From contig CAYIRQ010000004.1 in assembly GCA_964365905.1 (NCBI GenBank), positions 1 to 25,489 of the forward strand: DNA of 25,489 nucleotides. Direction: 5' to 3'. The stretch comes from CAYIRQ01 sp964365905. Lineage in GTDB: Bacteria; Patescibacteriota; Gracilibacteria; Peribacterales; Peribacteraceae. Made by a program: the position numbers and the translations under genes. Shown piece by piece: positions 1-8,062 of this stretch (within the stretch, counting starts at the first letter, position 1; every line of letters begins with the position of its first letter). Under the pieces are notes generated by a model. The model was not told the origin of the DNA, searched no databases, and saw only the letters and a program-made list of their open reading frames with translations.

Positions 1-1445
1 AATGGAGGACCATTTGTTGGGGCAATCACCCGTAGGGAGCCGGGTTCCACGCGCTGTTCGCGGGGGACTTCTTCTTCTCCCTGAGGCACAGGCTGCGCTT
101 TCCAGAGAATGATGATGCGGACGGGCGCACTCCGGTTCCCGGAGCGGTCGAGCGCAACGACGCTATAGATATTTTCTCCAATCTTCACGTTGCCGATGGA
201 ACTATCCACGAGATACCGCCACTGCTTCCCCGGAACAAACTTCTGGAGCTGATACCCATTCACGACAATTCCCGCGGTATCCTCCGATGCTTCCCCGATA
301 ATTTCGAAGCTGTCCTCGCCAACAGAGACCGTTGATCCGGATCCTCCGGGGAACGTCATGACGGGTGGATCCGGAGGCCGGATATCCCGCGTGATCGAGA
401 GCGTCTTCGAGGCGACGGTAATCCCGTCCCGGTCCTCCGCCTGAACCTCGATGGTGATTTCCTCCACCTGACCCAGCGCGATCTCCTTTGCAAAACGACC
501 GTCCCGGATCTCTGCGGCATACCCATTGACTCTGACGCTCACGACGCGTTGCCCGACAGTTCCTTCCACAAGAACCGTCTCACCCGTGAGATGCGCTCCG
601 TCTGCAGGACTTGTGAGAACGAGTTGTTCCCCTCCCTCTCCGCCCGGGGTGACTGGAGTTTCTGCAGGGGAAATCACATCCTCTTTCTTCATTTGAAGCG
701 CAAGAAGCGGTGAGGAGGCGCGGCTCGATGCGAGCACTGTCCGAAGATCATACGGGTGCAGTGTTCCTGCTTTGATCTCGCGAATGGCCATGGGAGTCGC
801 GTGGAGCTCCTGCCCTTCCCCGATAATGACGGTAACGGGTGGACGCCCGGAATCCCGCAGAGTGGTTTCAATGCCCTGTCCCATCGAATCAAAGACCGCA
901 ATATCCTCGCCAGTCTCTGGAATGGCGCTCACGACGAGCAGCGCTCGTGTTCGTGGAGGAATACTGTGCAACGCCAAAGGCGTTTCCACGCTCCGCAGCA
1001 CGTGCGAGCCGGTCGACGACTGAAGGAGAATTTCTCCGCGGTCGAGACGAAACGCGAGGGAGGACATCTCCTCTCCTTCAATGATCTCTTCGAGCGTGAG
1101 GACGCTCCCCTCTCCCAGAGTCACCATCGTGTCATCGAAAAATTGGAGAGATGCGGCATCGGAGACTGTCGTCACCTTGTCTCCGTCATAGAGACGTAAA
1201 CCGCTTTCAGCGCGCTGCTCATCCTCTCCCCCAATCACGACACGAACATCCTCGCCGTGGACCGTGAGGATCGTCGCCTGACGCTCCCCGGATATTCTCG
1301 GAGCAAACGCACGATAGAGTGTCACTGTTCCCCAGAGAACGAGTGCCACGATGATCACTATCCCAATCCATCCAATATGCCTTTCTCCCGCATTCACTGC
1401 GGCAAGCTGATACGACCCGTGGCGGCGTCGGCGCGACTGGAGCAT
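1..1445 (-). CDS. FecR-like, Ig-like repeat membrane-anchored surface protein (partial, 3' end off window)
   Basis: The frame opens at an ATG at 1445, with a TAA in frame four codons upstream, and stays open to the window edge, giving about 481 residues. The N terminus is basic (MLQSRRRRHG), followed by one hydrophobic segment at about 24-45 that looks like a signal anchor. Residues of about 58-170 resemble the FecR fold (ILTVHGEDVRVV, then alternating strands with 'GEGSVLTLEE' and 'FRLDRGEILLQSS'). Two Ig-like or glucodextranase-B-like domains follow (about 290-370 and 375-460), with 'LTSPADGAHLTGETVLVEGTV' style strands and 'VNGY' turns. I infer an extracytoplasmic, wall-exposed protein. 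No FecI sigma factor or TonB receptor is nearby, so the FecR likeness is structural, not a sign of iron regulation. It is last in the rseP-dnaA-corA-C39-eno series, 37 nt after eno. Domain family is fairly clear; function is unknown. Confidence 0.75.
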   Translation of the reverse strand, partial: MLQSRRRRHGSYQLAAVNAGERHIGWIGIVIIVALVLWGTVTLYRAFAPRISGERQATILTVHGEDVRVVIGGEDEQRAESGLRLYDGDKVTTVSDAASLQFFDDTMVTLGEGSVLTLEEIIEGEEMSSLAFRLDRGEILLQSSTGSHVLRSVETPLALHSIPPRTRALLVVSAIPETGEDIAVFDSMGQGIETTLRDSGRPPVTVIIGEGQELHATPMAIREIKAGTLHPYDLRTVLASSRASSPLLALQMKKEDVISPAETPVTPGGEGGEQLVLTSPADGAHLTGETVLVEGTVGQRVVSVRVNGYAAEIRDGRFAKEIALGQVEEITIEVQAEDRDGITVASKTLSITRDIRPPDPPVMTFPGGSGSTVSVGEDSFEIIGEASEDTAGIVVNGYQLQKFVPGKQWRYLVDSSIGNVKIGENIYSVVALDRSGNRSAPVRIIILWKAQPVPQGEEEVPREQRVEPGSLRVIAPTNGPP

Positions 1446-1482
1446 GCAGGATGCTTATCGTACCCCGGGACAAATACCCTGT

Positions 1483-2775
1483 CTACGTGGCAAACGGATT
1501 CCGGTATTCCGCCTTCGTCCCCAGAGCCTCCTCGATCCGCAGGAGCTCATTGTATTTGGCCGTGCGTTCTCCGCGGCAGGGAGCGCCGGTTTTGATCTGC
1601 CCGGCGCGGAGAGCGACTGCGAGGTGCGCGATGAAGGTATCTTCGGTTTCGCCGCTCCGATGGCTCACGACGGAGTGCCAGCCGTTCTTCTGCGCAAGAA
1701 GAATCGCATCCGCGGCATCGCTCACCGTCCCGATCTGATTCATCTTCACGAGCACTGCATTCACTGCGTTTTCTTTGATCGCACGTTCCATCCGCTTCAC
1801 ATTCGTTACGAGAAGATCATCGCCGACGAGTTGCACCGTCTTTCCAAGCTCTTTCGTCATGAGGACAAATCCCTCCCAATCATCTTCGCCATGACTATCT
1901 TCAATGGAGACAATCGGAAAATCATGCGCAAAGCCCTTGTAGTAATGCATCAGCTCTTCGCTCGTGAGTGAACTGCCACTGTCGATGCGGTACTTTGAAG
2001 ATTCCCTTTCAAAGAACTCCGTCGCGGCAGCATCGATCGCGATACGCATCCTGCCCTCGTAGCCCGCTCGCCTGATGGCCCGCACGAGAATCTCCAAGGC
2101 TTCGCGATTGCTCGTGAGCCGGGGCGCAAATCCCCCTTCGTCCCCCACTGCAATGACATGATGAGCTTCCGTAAGCATTGTCCTGAGAACATGGAAGGTC
2201 TCCGCTGCCGCTCTCAGTGCATCCGAGAAGGAGGAGAAATCGATCGGCACGAGCATGCATTCCTGGAAGCTGAGACCCGAGTCCGCGTGTTTCCCTCCAT
2301 TCAAGACATTGAGCAATGGCACGGGAAGGAGTGACGCATCTGAAACGCCAAATTGTGCTGCAAGCGATAGGAAGAGGGGGGTTTTTTCGCTCTCCGCACG
2401 GGCACGGGCAGCCGCCATGGAAACTGCTAAGACTGCGTTGGCGCCAAGTTTAGAAAGGTTCTCAGAGCCATCAAGAGAGCGAAGCGTTTGGTCGAGTTTC
2501 GTTTGCACAGGGAGCTCTTTTCCCTGCATCTCCTTTCGAATGACCGTATGCACATTTTGCACAGCTTTCAGAACTGATTTTCCCTGATAGAGCTTTGGAT
2601 CGTTGTCGCGCAACTCAACGGCCTCATGAGACCCTGTCGATGCCCCGGAAGGCACCGCTGCTCTCCCGAGCGATCCGTCATCCAATATGCAATCGACCTC
2701 GATTGTCGGATTTCCGCGCGAGTCGAGTATCTGGCGCGCATGGAGCTTCTCCATCTTTGTCATGGGTGGAATCAT
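1483..2775 (-). CDS. eno: Enolase (phosphopyruvate hydratase)
   Basis: This cytoplasmic glycolytic enzyme converts 2-phosphoglycerate to phosphoenolpyruvate. The 430 residues match the usual family length, and the N terminus 'HARQILDSRGNPTIEVD' is typical. Visible active-site elements are the SGASTG loop (43-48), H163 in 'GGKHADSG', the E213 region in 'VGDEGGFAP', metal ligands D248, E292 ('SIED') and D319 ('VGDD'), the catalytic K344 in 'VKMNQIGT', the SHRSGETED block (371-379) and K395 in 'GQIKTG'. The usual SIEDPF is SIEDSH here, a minor change. Starts at M1 (2775), M5 (2763) or M8 are all possible; M5 gives the N terminus closest to other enolases. It follows the C39-like gene closely, so it is probably cotranscribed. 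ppsA, elsewhere in the window, acts on the same PEP pool. Confidence 0.97.
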   Translation of the reverse strand: MIPPMTKMEKLHARQILDSRGNPTIEVDCILDDGSLGRAAVPSGASTGSHEAVELRDNDPKLYQGKSVLKAVQNVHTVIRKEMQGKELPVQTKLDQTLRSLDGSENLSKLGANAVLAVSMAAARARAESEKTPLFLSLAAQFGVSDASLLPVPLLNVLNGGKHADSGLSFQECMLVPIDFSSFSDALRAAAETFHVLRTMLTEAHHVIAVGDEGGFAPRLTSNREALEILVRAIRRAGYEGRMRIAIDAAATEFFERESSKYRIDSGSSLTSEELMHYYKGFAHDFPIVSIEDSHGEDDWEGFVLMTKELGKTVQLVGDDLLVTNVKRMERAIKENAVNAVLVKMNQIGTVSDAADAILLAQKNGWHSVVSHRSGETEDTFIAHLAVALRAGQIKTGAPCRGERTAKYNELLRIEEALGTKAEYRNPFAT

Positions 2776-2802
2776 ACACGAGGTGTTTGCTCCCCATAGA
2801 GG

Positions 2803-3576
2803 TCATCGTCGCTGTATTTTCCTCTCTTCCTCCGAAAGCGGCTCCACGACAAGCGCCACTTTCTCCCCCTCCTCCGGATTGCCATTATTCCAATCCCCCA
2901 TTGCCTGCATGATGCGATCGAAAGGGTAGAGGTAATTCTCCCCGCGTTTCGTGCCGGGATCATTGGTAATGAAATATCCATCGCTCGTGTACCCACGGAG
3001 CACGAGCATGTGGTAGCGCGGTCCGGGTCTGTGAAAAAATGGATTTCGGAGCTTTTGGCCCGCTGCCGGCACAATGATCACGCGTCCGGCGCTGAGATGT
3101 CGCTTGAGACTTTCGAGCGTGGGACTGCGCACCAGGGAAACCCGCATGAGGCTATCCACCGTCACCATGAGTCGCGCAACCTGTTCCGCCGTCTGATCGA
3201 TGGGATACTGCAGCACCTCTTCATTGATCCGCACGAGTTCGCGGAGCGCGGTGTCTGCGTCTTCCGTATCAAGAAACGGGGTCGCGAACGCGTAGCGGAT
3301 GGCCATGAGTGCGGCTGCCTCTTCGCATGCTTCCTGATATGGGAGATCCCAATTTCCGAGAGGCGCCTGCACGACAAAAGGAACGGGAAGATTCACCTCG
3401 GGAAGTATCGTCCTGTTCCCCTCTGTCAGAGGCTCCCCTGCCTCGGGCAACGGGTGCTGCAGAAGTTCCTCCACCTCCCGACGTTCGTGCCACCGCGCGA
3501 TGAACGGTGTTGCGGCACCTCCCAGGATGACAAGGAAAAAAGCGCAGAGTGCGATGCGGGTTCGGAGGCGCGTCAT
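2803..3576 (-). CDS. Exported or membrane-anchored C39-like cysteine peptidase
   Basis: The 257-residue product has an N-terminal hydrophobic segment (about 8-28), then a C39-like (peptidase_C39_2) papain-fold domain. The expected catalytic set is visible: Q70 as oxyanion glutamine, C84 in 'YQEACEEAAALM', H189 in 'PRYHMLVLRGY' and D206 in 'FITNDPGT'. The family includes bacteriocin-processing and other cell-surface cysteine peptidases, but no ABC exporter or leader peptide is nearby. I therefore infer an extracytoplasmic peptidase of unknown substrate. I chose the ATG at 3576 because it forms an ATGA 4-nt overlap with the corA stop, which suggests translational coupling. A GTG at 3582 would add two residues. 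It lies between corA and eno in the same operon. Confidence 0.8.
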   Translation of the reverse strand: MTRLRTRIALCAFFLVILGGAATPFIARWHERREVEELLQHPLPEAGEPLTEGNRTILPEVNLPVPFVVQAPLGNWDLPYQEACEEAAALMAIRYAFATPFLDTEDADTALRELVRINEEVLQYPIDQTAEQVARLMVTVDSLMRVSLVRSPTLESLKRHLSAGRVIIVPAAGQKLRNPFFHRPGPRYHMLVLRGYTSDGYFITNDPGTKRGENYLYPFDRIMQAMGDWNNGNPEEGEKVALVVEPLSEEERKIQRR

Positions 3577-4481
3577 AACCACTTCTGCCAGACGAAATAT
3601 GCAAAGGATGCGATCAGGAAGCCGACGAGGGAGAACGTGATGGTCCAGAACGCGAGCGGATATTCCGCGTACGGAATGGGAACATTCATTCCGAAGAGTC
3701 CGGTGATCACCGAGAGCGGGAGCATCGTCACGGAGAGGATGGTGAGAATGCGAATGATCCGGTCCGTCTTGCTCCGGATCCAGGAGTCATGGGATCCGTG
3801 GAACGCCTCGATGACCTCTTTCGCAGTTTCCAGAACCGCCCATTGGCGTTCAATCGCGTCCTGCACGTCATCGAAATAGACATCGAGTTCCTCAGGAACG
3901 AATTTTTTGCTCTTATGCTCGAGGTCCGCAATGATGGTCCGCTGCGGGAGGAGAATGCGCCGAAGGGAGATGATGCTGCGCTTGAGCTCGAGGATAAGCC
4001 GGAGCACCCGTTCTCCCTCATGCTCGAAAATCGTCCCTTCGAGCACCCGAAGTTGCCGATTGATATTATCGATGAGGGGAAAACAGGAACCGAAGAAGAG
4101 GCTGGTGAGCTCATACAGGAAAAACCCCGCGCCTTCCCCCATGCGCTGCTTCTTCTCCAACTCATTCTCCGCACACTTCTGCCAGAGCGCATTCAGCACA
4201 TCGAGATGTCCGTCATGGAGCGTAATGAGGTAGTTATTTCCAATGAAAATATTAACCTCCTCTTTGAGAATGCGCCCGGTCTCCTGCGAGAAATACGGAA
4301 TGTGGAGCACAATGAAGAGATAGTTCTCATACTCATCAATCTTCGGCCGCTCATGCTCAGAGAGACAGTCCTCGATGTCCAGTTCATGGAACTGATACTC
4401 TTTCTGCAGCTCGATGAGTTGCGCCGGCGTCGGTCGCACGAGGTTCACCCACGTGAGATTTTGGAACGTCAGACGTGACAT
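3573..4481 (-). CDS. corA: CorA-family magnesium/divalent cation transporter
   Basis: The 302-residue protein is an inner-membrane CorA channel for Mg2+ (possibly Co2+ or Ni2+). The N terminus 'WVNLVRPTPAQLIELQKEYQFHELDIEDCL' style opening is typical of the cytoplasmic alpha/beta domain. A long helical stalk follows (about 135-245). Two C-terminal membrane segments lie at about 247-264 and 276-297, and the signature GMN filter is at 264-266 ('LFGMNVP'). The terminal 'WQKWL' is cytoplasmic and basic, as in the family. Its first 98 nt overlap the end of dnaA in another frame. The strongly conserved N terminus shows that this start is real and that the dnaA tail is the unusual part. Its stop overlaps the C39-like ATG. 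Confidence 0.95.
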   Translation of the reverse strand: MSRLTFQNLTWVNLVRPTPAQLIELQKEYQFHELDIEDCLSEHERPKIDEYENYLFIVLHIPYFSQETGRILKEEVNIFIGNNYLITLHDGHLDVLNALWQKCAENELEKKQRMGEGAGFFLYELTSLFFGSCFPLIDNINRQLRVLEGTIFEHEGERVLRLILELKRSIISLRRILLPQRTIIADLEHKSKKFVPEELDVYFDDVQDAIERQWAVLETAKEVIEAFHGSHDSWIRSKTDRIIRILTILSVTMLPLSVITGLFGMNVPIPYAEYPLAFWTITFSLVGFLIASFAYFVWQKWL

Positions 4482-5937
4482 CGGAGACAGTATGCGATGA
4501 TGCAGCCTTCGGCGCCACCCCCATCTCGCGCTCTATCGTGTGAATTTCCCGTAGCAGGTGTGGATCCTGATTGAGGAGCAGATCGATTTTCTGGATTGAA
4601 TGGAGAACGGTCGAGTGATCGCGCCCCGAAAAGCGCTCTCCGAGCTGCCCGAGGCTTACCCGAAGGTGCTTCCGGGCGATGTACATCGCGATCTGGCGCG
4701 GGAGGAGGATCTCCCGGACGCGGGAGTGCCCGAGCATGTCCTGGAGGGAGACTGCGTAGTAGCGACTCACCCCCTCGAGAACGTCCTCGAGCCGCACGGC
4801 GCGCTGCTCCGGGGTGACGAAACCGACCTCTTCCTCCTTTGCATGAGGATTCCGGGAAAGCTTCACAAGAATTTCCGCGATGGAACGCACCGTGGGCATG
4901 CGATGCTCGAGTTCGTACTGCGCCACCGCCTGCATGAGGATGCCTTCGAGCGTGCGAACGGAGTCCGTCACGTGCTCGGCAATGAACTGCACCACGGTCC
5001 GATCGAGGAAGATTTCGTATTCCTTTGCGCGCTCCGTGAGGATCGCGGCGCGCGTCTCGAAATCGGGCATCTGGACGTCCGTGATCATCCCGCGCTCAAA
5101 GCGCGAGCAGAGGCGATCGTCGAGCACATTATGCAATTCCTTCGGAGGACGGTCGGAGCTGATGATCACCTGCTTCCCGCTCTCGAGCAACGTATTGAAC
5201 GTGTGGAAGAATTCCTCCTGCGTGCGCTCCTTGCTCGCAAAGAACTGAACGTCATCAATGATGAGCATATCGACCTGGCGATACCTGCGCCTGAACTGCT
5301 CCATCTTCTGCGTCTTGATGGCTTCGATCACCTGATTCGTGAATTCTTCCGAAGTTGTGTAGAGGACGACTGCCTGCGGCTGGCTGCGGAGTAATTCGTT
5401 TCCTGTTCCCTGCAACAAGTGCGTTTTCCCGAGGCCCACACCACCGTAGATAAAAAGCGGATTGTATTTGCCGCCGGGCTGCGCCGCGACAGCAAGTGAG
5501 GCCGCATGCGCAAGCCTGTTGCTCGATCCCACGATGAAACGGTCGAGGGTGTAGCGGGGATTCAGGATCTTCCCCGTGAGCCCTTCCGCGACTCTCACCT
5601 CGGGACGACCCGGGAGCTTGCGGCGCCGCGGCACCGGGAAGAGCGCAAGGACGTCGAAAACGCGAGGATCCCCCTCTCGCAAGCTGATGTCCACGGTGTA
5701 GACGATCTGTTCGATTGCCGGATCAAGCTCTTTCGCCGCTTTCAGTATCAGGTCTTTATAGTGCTCCATGTGCCAGTTGAGGAACATGGGAAGCGGAAGT
5801 CCGATGATGAGTTTCCCCTCCTCCCTCCCAAGAATCACCGTATCCTTGAACCAAGTGATGAGCATCGCGCGCTGGATCAAGGGCTCCAGTTTGCGAATGA
5901 TATCCCCCCACAGTGATTTGAGATCCGGCGTGATCAT
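4384..5937 (-). CDS. dnaA: Chromosomal replication initiator DnaA
   Basis: The protein binds DnaA boxes at oriC and melts the origin. Domain I is at about 1-85 ('LWGDIIRKLEPLIQRAMLITWF'), a short linker follows, and the AAA+ core spans about 127-360. The core has Walker A at 165-172 (GGVGLGKT), Walker B at 225-229 (LIIDD) and the box with arginine finger at 275-282 ('RLCSRFER'). Domain IV at about 383-451 carries the DNA-binding signature 'GRDHSTVLHSIQKI'. At 517 residues it is long. Residues after about 472 form a Ser/Ala/Thr-rich tail not expected in DnaA, and about its last 32 codons overlap corA. The start overlaps the rseP stop (ATGA). dnaN, recF and gyrB, the usual neighbours, are absent. 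Confidence 0.97.
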   Translation of the reverse strand: MITPDLKSLWGDIIRKLEPLIQRAMLITWFKDTVILGREEGKLIIGLPLPMFLNWHMEHYKDLILKAAKELDPAIEQIVYTVDISLREGDPRVFDVLALFPVPRRRKLPGRPEVRVAEGLTGKILNPRYTLDRFIVGSSNRLAHAASLAVAAQPGGKYNPLFIYGGVGLGKTHLLQGTGNELLRSQPQAVVLYTTSEEFTNQVIEAIKTQKMEQFRRRYRQVDMLIIDDVQFFASKERTQEEFFHTFNTLLESGKQVIISSDRPPKELHNVLDDRLCSRFERGMITDVQMPDFETRAAILTERAKEYEIFLDRTVVQFIAEHVTDSVRTLEGILMQAVAQYELEHRMPTVRSIAEILVKLSRNPHAKEEEVGFVTPEQRAVRLEDVLEGVSRYYAVSLQDMLGHSRVREILLPRQIAMYIARKHLRVSLGQLGERFSGRDHSTVLHSIQKIDLLLNQDPHLLREIHTIEREMGVAPKAASSHTVSDVTSDVPKSHVGEPRATDAGATHRAAERVSVP

Positions 5938-7064
5938 GGGTACTGAGCGGGAGAGAAGAGATGGAAAAGGTCATTCAGAGTGACAACGGTGATGAGCGCG
6001 AGAATGACGGCAAATCCGAGCGCATTTGTGATGATTTCAAACCGACGATGCATGGGGCGTCCCGTGAGCATTTCGACGAGAACAAAAAGAATCCGCCCGC
6101 CATCGAGCGCCGGGAACGGCAACACGTTCAGCGCCGCAAGACTCAAGCTGAGGAGCGCGACCAGACGAAGATATGTGAGAAATCCTTCCTGGATGGATGC
6201 GTGCGTCAGTTGCGCGATCCCGACGATCCCCGTGATTCCTTTCGGAACCCTGCCCTGCAGGAGCACCGATGTAAAGAGCTTGCCGGCTCCCTGCACGGTC
6301 TGAACCATCACGGTCCATGTTTCACGGAACGAAAGTCGGACGGCTTCCAGGAGAGAGTGTCTGCGCCCACGGATCATGGAGGCAAATTCCGAGAGCGCAA
6401 CGCCGGTCTTCCCATTCTCCACCGTAACGCTCACGCGCTTCTCTTCCGTGAATTCCTTCCCGGTGCGGAGGGTGTACTCCACCGAGGATGTCCCGGTCTG
6501 GAGCTCAAGTACTTCTCCCACCTTCGTTACCGGAATTCCATTGACCGCTGCAAGAATGGCATCGGACAGGACCCCCGCCTCTTCCGCCTTGCTTCCCTCC
6601 ACCACTTCCGAGACATAGAGATTCCAGGTGACATCCACCTCCCCGCGAGCTGCCCCCGCTTCGAGGCTGTCGAGAGAGAGATAGGTCGGCACCCAGCGCC
6701 AGAGAGCAAACCCGGACGATAAAATGACGACTGCAAGCAGGAAATTCATCACGACTCCGGCAACGAGAATGCCGAGGCGCGCGGGAATGGAGGCGGCGGT
6801 AAAGCTTCCGGGACGGTTGCGCTCGAGCGGATCGACGCTCGCCTCCCCACGCAGCCGCACGAAGCCTCCAAACGGGATGGTGTTCAGGGAAAAGATCGTT
6901 CCCCGGAGTGTGAAGAGCACCTTCGCGCGGGGAGGGAGCCCGAAGCCGAACTCCTCCACAGAAACCCCCATCCATCGCGCGACGGCATAGTGACCGAACT
7001 CATGAATCAGGACGAGGAGCGTCAGGAGAACGAAAAATGCGAGTGCGGAGAGAACGAACATCAT
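5934..7064 (-). CDS. rseP: RseP/site-2 protease family intramembrane metalloprotease
   Basis: This 376-residue polytopic protein cuts transmembrane segments of regulators or signal-peptide remnants in the membrane. The zinc site HEFGH is at 21-25 in the first membrane helix, and the partner LDG is at 320-322 ('LPFPALDGGRI'). One PDZ domain lies at about 148-216 ('VVEGSKAEEAGVLSDAILAAVNG'). Family members cleave anti-sigma factors such as RseA. No anti-sigma gene is seen here, so the substrate is unknown. The start is an ATGATG pair at 7064/7061 without a clear Shine-Dalgarno site. It appears to head the operon that contains dnaA, with a 240-nt upstream gap carrying DnaA-box-like inverted sequences. 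Confidence 0.95.
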   Translation of the reverse strand: MMFVLSALAFFVLLTLLVLIHEFGHYAVARWMGVSVEEFGFGLPPRAKVLFTLRGTIFSLNTIPFGGFVRLRGEASVDPLERNRPGSFTAASIPARLGILVAGVVMNFLLAVVILSSGFALWRWVPTYLSLDSLEAGAARGEVDVTWNLYVSEVVEGSKAEEAGVLSDAILAAVNGIPVTKVGEVLELQTGTSSVEYTLRTGKEFTEEKRVSVTVENGKTGVALSEFASMIRGRRHSLLEAVRLSFRETWTVMVQTVQGAGKLFTSVLLQGRVPKGITGIVGIAQLTHASIQEGFLTYLRLVALLSLSLAALNVLPFPALDGGRILFVLVEMLTGRPMHRRFEIITNALGFAVILALITVVTLNDLFHLFSPAQYP

Positions 7065-7116
7065 GGCGGAAACATTGGAAGATTGAAGGACACGGGAAGA
7101 GCAGACTATGCCGACT

Positions 7117-7140
7117 GTGGAAAAAAGAAAAGTTTTCCAC
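7117..7140. promoter_or_regulatory. Inverted DnaA-box-like pair upstream of rseP-dnaA
   Basis: GTGGAAAA and TTTTCCAC form a perfect 8-bp inverted repeat around the loop AAGAAAAG. With one flanking base, the minus-strand copy reads TTTTCCACA, one mismatch from TTATCCACA; the plus-strand copy reads TTTTCCACT. A third partial match (TTTCCACT, minus strand) lies near 7202-7209. The setting, in the 7065-7304 gap just before the operon containing dnaA, would fit DnaA autoregulation. A plain hairpin is an equally simple reading. Otherwise I see no gene or tRNA in this 240-nt gap. Confidence 0.35.
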
Positions 7141-7304
7141 TGCTATGACAGAGAGTTTTCTAAAATGCGCTTTTCACCGGCATAAGGGGCGCCACTCCCG
7201 ACTGAGTGGAAATTTTTTTTGCGGGAGCACTCCAGATTGTGTTGCAAAAATCGGGCGCAGGTGCGCAGTAGTTTGTAGGGCGGTCATTCATGACTGATCG
7301 CACG

Positions 7305-8003
7305 TCACCCATGCGCAAGAACGATCCCTTCCACCCGTTTCACTCCCGCTTCCTTGAGAACCCGCGCGCACTCATCGAGCGTCGCGCCCGTCGTCATGAG
7401 GTCGTCTATGAGGTAGACGCCGAAAGGGAGAGGGTTGGGGTTCGGGTTCGGAAACAAGGCTTTTCTCCTCAATCCTAACCCCAACCCCAATCCGAACCCT
7501 CCCCTCACTCGGAACGCCCCCTTCACCGCCGTAAACCGCGCCGCTCTCTTTCGCTTCGCCTGAAAGCCCGTCGGACGGATGCGGGTGAGGAGAGGGAGGA
7601 TTGGAAGGGACGTTTTCTTCGCAAGAGCTTCGGCAAGAATATCTGCCTGGTTAAAACCGCGTCGGAAGCGACGCGTGAAGTGGAGAGGAACGGGCGTGAT
7701 GCAGGCATTCGTGCGGAAAGGAGAGGATAGCTGCAAACCATCCAGAAGTACCTGCTGCAAGGCTGCCCCCAAGCCGGGAATGCGCCGGTATTTGAACGTA
7801 TGGATCGCCTTCCGGAGGAGCGGCACGTCCCGATACGTACTCGCGGCACTCACGCGATCGAGAGCTTGAAGTCCCATGCGCCGCAATTCCGCAGTCTCAA
7901 AGATCCGAAGGTGCGACCGGAGTCTCGCAAACTCCGAGGGCGTCACCCACGTTCCCTCGGCTCCTTCGAGAGAGCGCATAGGGAAGAGGAGATCGAGGAG
8001 CAT
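7305..8003 (-). CDS. comF: ComF family phosphoribosyltransferase-like protein
   Basis: The 232-residue product has the ComF layout: 'LLDLLFP' N terminus, 'LLRKAIHTFKYRR', 'ITPVPLHFTRRFRRGFNQADILAEAL', and the PRPP-binding loop 'LIDDLMTTGAT' (198-208). ComF proteins are tied to DNA uptake in naturally competent bacteria; the exact reaction is not settled. Two things are odd. The N-terminal CxxC zinc-ribbon cysteines of typical ComF are absent. Residues about 167-194 form a low-complexity insertion (GFGLGLGLG, then NPNPNPLP) just before the PRPP loop, encoded by a repeat that is also present in ppsA. Without this insertion the sequence would align with ordinary ComF. The next gene upstream is the SH3 lipoprotein. 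Confidence 0.9.
   Translation of the reverse strand: MLLDLLFPMRSLEGAEGTWVTPSEFARLRSHLRIFETAELRRMGLQALDRVSAASTYRDVPLLRKAIHTFKYRRIPGLGAALQQVLLDGLQLSSPFRTNACITPVPLHFTRRFRRGFNQADILAEALAKKTSLPILPLLTRIRPTGFQAKRKRAARFTAVKGAFRVRGGFGLGLGLGLRRKALFPNPNPNPLPFGVYLIDDLMTTGATLDECARVLKEAGVKRVEGIVLAHG
7422..7505. repeat. In-frame GGGTTC-type imperfect palindromic insertion in comF
   Basis: Plus-strand GGGTT/GGGTTC repeats (about 7431-7451) are followed by a spacer and then by the complementary CCTAACC/CCCAACC/CCGAACC run (about 7473-7499), giving an imperfect inverted repeat. The length is a multiple of three and the frame is kept. The core TTGGGGTTCGGGTTCGG at 7435-7451 recurs exactly at 19589-19605 inside ppsA. 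Confidence 0.8.
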
Positions 8004-8062
8004 AAGGGGAAGACTGTACCAAACTCCTGGAGTCTTGGCGTCTTGAAATCTCTCCCCATGTC

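Noticed and set aside
1..1445. Iron-siderophore sigma regulation (FecIR) from the FecR-like domain
   Set aside because: There is no sigma factor or outer-membrane receptor nearby, and Ig-like domains make up most of the protein.
3010..5394. Long plus-strand frames opposite the C39-like, corA and dnaA genes
   Set aside because: All are mirror frames of conserved minus-strand genes and show no domain pattern or start signals.
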